Part shown: in pieces, positions 62,722 to 64,000 of the stretch
Layout of the letters: every line of letters begins with the position of its first letter
Position numbering within the stretch: position 1 is the stretch's first letter
DNA from: Microbacterium saperdae
GTDB taxonomy: Bacteria > Actinomycetota > Actinomycetes > Actinomycetales > Microbacteriaceae
Reading direction: 5' to 3'
Assembly (NCBI RefSeq): GCF_006716345.1
Contig: NZ_VFOX01000001.1
Span: 868,001-932,000, forward strand
Length of the DNA stretch: 64,000 bases
Notes under the pieces: model-generated
What the model was told of the DNA's origin: nothing
Database searches by the model: none
What the model saw: only the letters and a program-made list of their open reading frames with translations
Translations under genes and position numbers: made by a program

Positions 62722-64000
62722 ATGCCGTACGACTTTCGGGGAGGGCGCGGCGTCCGGACCCTCGTCTCTCTCGCAGCAGCCACGACGCTGATCACCGCCG
62801 GTTGGGCCGGCACCCACGCGAGTGGAGAGGGTGCCTCTGCGGTCCCCGCTCCTGTCTCTGCATCCGCTCACACCGCCGTCGTCGCGGATGAGCCGGACTC
62901 GTTCATCCGCGACGTGAGGACGTGGCTGATGACCTCGGAAGATGGCCGTACATACAAGATCTCGGTGGCGCTCCCGGCCGGCTACACCGAGAGCGGGTCC
63001 GCGTACCGCGCGCTCTACGTCACCGATGCCAACGCCGAGTTCGGAATCGCGGTGGAGACCGCGCGGTTGAACGCTCCCGGCACGGTCGTCGTCGGGATCG
63101 GATATGACAACCCTGGTCAGGGCTTCGCCGCTTCAGGCGTTCCACGAACCCTCGATCTGACTCCGACCGACATCGGCGCGGCGACTCCTTCCGGCGGTGC
63201 ACCGGAGTTCCTCTCGTTCCTTCGAGAGGAACTGGTCCCGCGAGTCGAGCGGGACTTCCACGTCGACGCGGGCGACCGCGCGCTGATGGGGCATTCCTTC
63301 GGCGGTCTCTTCGCGACCTACACACTGCTGCACAACGAAGGACTGTTCCAGCGCTTCGTGATCGCGAGCCCGTCGCTCTGGTGGGATGAACACACGATCC
63401 TCGACGTCGAAAGCGAGTACGCCGCCGCGAACGACGCACTCGACGCACGCGTATTCCTCTCTGTCGGATCGCTGGAGGAGACCACGACCGGTTTTCCGAT
63501 GACGAGCGATATGACGCGCTTCGCGACGACGCTGTCTGACCGTGCGTATACGGGTTTGGAGCTCGGCGGGCATGTCTTCGAGGACGAGACACACCTGTCG
63601 GTGATCGGGGCATCCTTCAGTCGTGGGCTCCGGTTCATCTACGCCGCGCCCGGGACGACGATCCCGGGTACCGAACTGCCTGCAGATCCGGTGGCGGCGG
63701 CGCCCCAGATCAGCTCGCATCCCGTCGATGTGCGCGTCGACGAAGGGGAGGACGCGAGATTCACCGCGACTGCGACAGGTGTCCCCGCCCCCACCGTGCA
63801 CTGGCAATCGCGACTCTCGAGCTCCGGGGACTGGGTCTCGATCCCGGATGCGACGGCCACAGCGTACGTCGTGAGCGGCGCACGCGCGTCGGCGACCGGC
63901 ACGGAGTACCGAGCGGTGTTCCGGAACACGTCCGGCGAAGCGATCACGGACGCCGCCACCCTCACCGTCGCTGCGACGGGGGAGGAGCCCGGACAGGGGA
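62722..64000 (+). CDS. Secreted alpha/beta-hydrolase (Fes/IroE-type esterase) with Ig-like domain, 3' end beyond window
   Basis: The first 426 codons are present and the frame is still open at the window edge. A signal peptide covers about residues 1-34 (hydrophobic LVSLAAATTLITAGWAG). The hydrolase domain has nucleophile S192 in MGHSFGGLF and the following SPSLWWDE, as in enterobactin-esterase-like and D-type esterases; the histidine is likely in DETHLSV. After about residue 330 comes an Ig/bacterial-surface-like domain (PQISSHPVDVRVDEGEDARFTA-type pattern). It is exported and may be cell-wall associated. The substrate is unknown. Confidence 0.85.
   Translation, partial: MPYDFRGGRGVRTLVSLAAATTLITAGWAGTHASGEGASAVPAPVSASAHTAVVADEPDSFIRDVRTWLMTSEDGRTYKISVALPAGYTESGSAYRALYVTDANAEFGIAVETARLNAPGTVVVGIGYDNPGQGFAASGVPRTLDLTPTDIGAATPSGGAPEFLSFLREELVPRVERDFHVDAGDRALMGHSFGGLFATYTLLHNEGLFQRFVIASPSLWWDEHTILDVESEYAAANDALDARVFLSVGSLEETTTGFPMTSDMTRFATTLSDRAYTGLELGGHVFEDETHLSVIGASFSRGLRFIYAAPGTTIPGTELPADPVAAAPQISSHPVDVRVDEGEDARFTATATGVPAPTVHWQSRLSSSGDWVSIPDATATAYVVSGARASATGTEYRAVFRNTSGEAITDAATLTVAATGEEPGQG

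Overview
This 64-kb window is high-GC DNA from an actinobacterium, most likely Microbacteriaceae and probably Microbacterium. The reasons are a DUF222/HNH endonuclease of the type common in that family, many leaderless promoters with a TANNNT -10 box, dense ATGA-coupled operons, and the mycobacterial-like order pmt<>rsmI ... metG-tatD-rsmA-ispE. No rRNA, tRNA, CRISPR array or intact insertion sequence was recognised. Coding density is very high; no gene-free stretch exceeds about 265 bases.

Layout. 1-10641: a divergently read ROK regulator (cut by the window edge) and a nine-gene catabolic operon: Gfo/Idh/MocA dehydrogenase, GMC-family FAD sugar oxidase, a CUT1-type sugar ABC importer (lipoprotein and two permeases, no ATPase), three TIM-barrel sugar isomerase/epimerase-like proteins and an MFS transporter. 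10661-12632: NYN/LOTUS protein overlapping a second Gfo/Idh/MocA gene, both on the minus strand. 12739-21660: flavin monooxygenase, then a translationally coupled operon of peptide/nickel-type ABC importer, a second luciferase-like monooxygenase and two AhpD/CMD-like proteins. 21671-31477: mostly single housekeeping or redox genes (quinone reductase, HrpA helicase, acyltransferase-like membrane protein, aldo/keto reductase, FMN reductase, YyaL/DUF255 protein). 31532-36022: a YtrA-type GntR/membrane protein pair with a clear operator, then aminotransferase, amino acid permease and Lrp regulator. 36044-38454: divergent pmt and rsmI. 38539-46283: LacI regulator, oligopeptide-type ABC importer and GH1 beta-glucosidase. 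46458-53649: membrane molybdopterin oxidoreductase, then metG, tatD, an MFS remnant, rsmA, an aldo/keto reductase and ispE. 53650-59984: two large hairpins, a DUF998-like membrane protein, a LacI regulator and the MmsABC (ChvE-GguAB-type) monosaccharide importer. 60120-64000: spermidine-synthase-like protein, a frameshifted DUF222/HNH gene, and the 5' part of a secreted esterase.

How the genes work together. The most interesting unit is the first operon. A GMC oxidase of the pyranose-oxidase/C-glycoside-3-oxidase type, Gfo/Idh/MocA dehydrogenase and several metal-dependent TIM barrels fit the recently described oxidative route for glycosides: oxidation at C3 to a 3-keto glycoside, elimination or deglycosylation, then reduction or isomerisation of the keto sugar. 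This is an inference from family membership; the substrate is unknown. The 12.7-21.7 kb cluster is a second candidate: a conserved but uncharacterised pairing of an importer with flavin monooxygenases and AhpD-like proteins. Two further sugar systems each have a LacI-family repressor and visible operator-like palindromes at the promoter.
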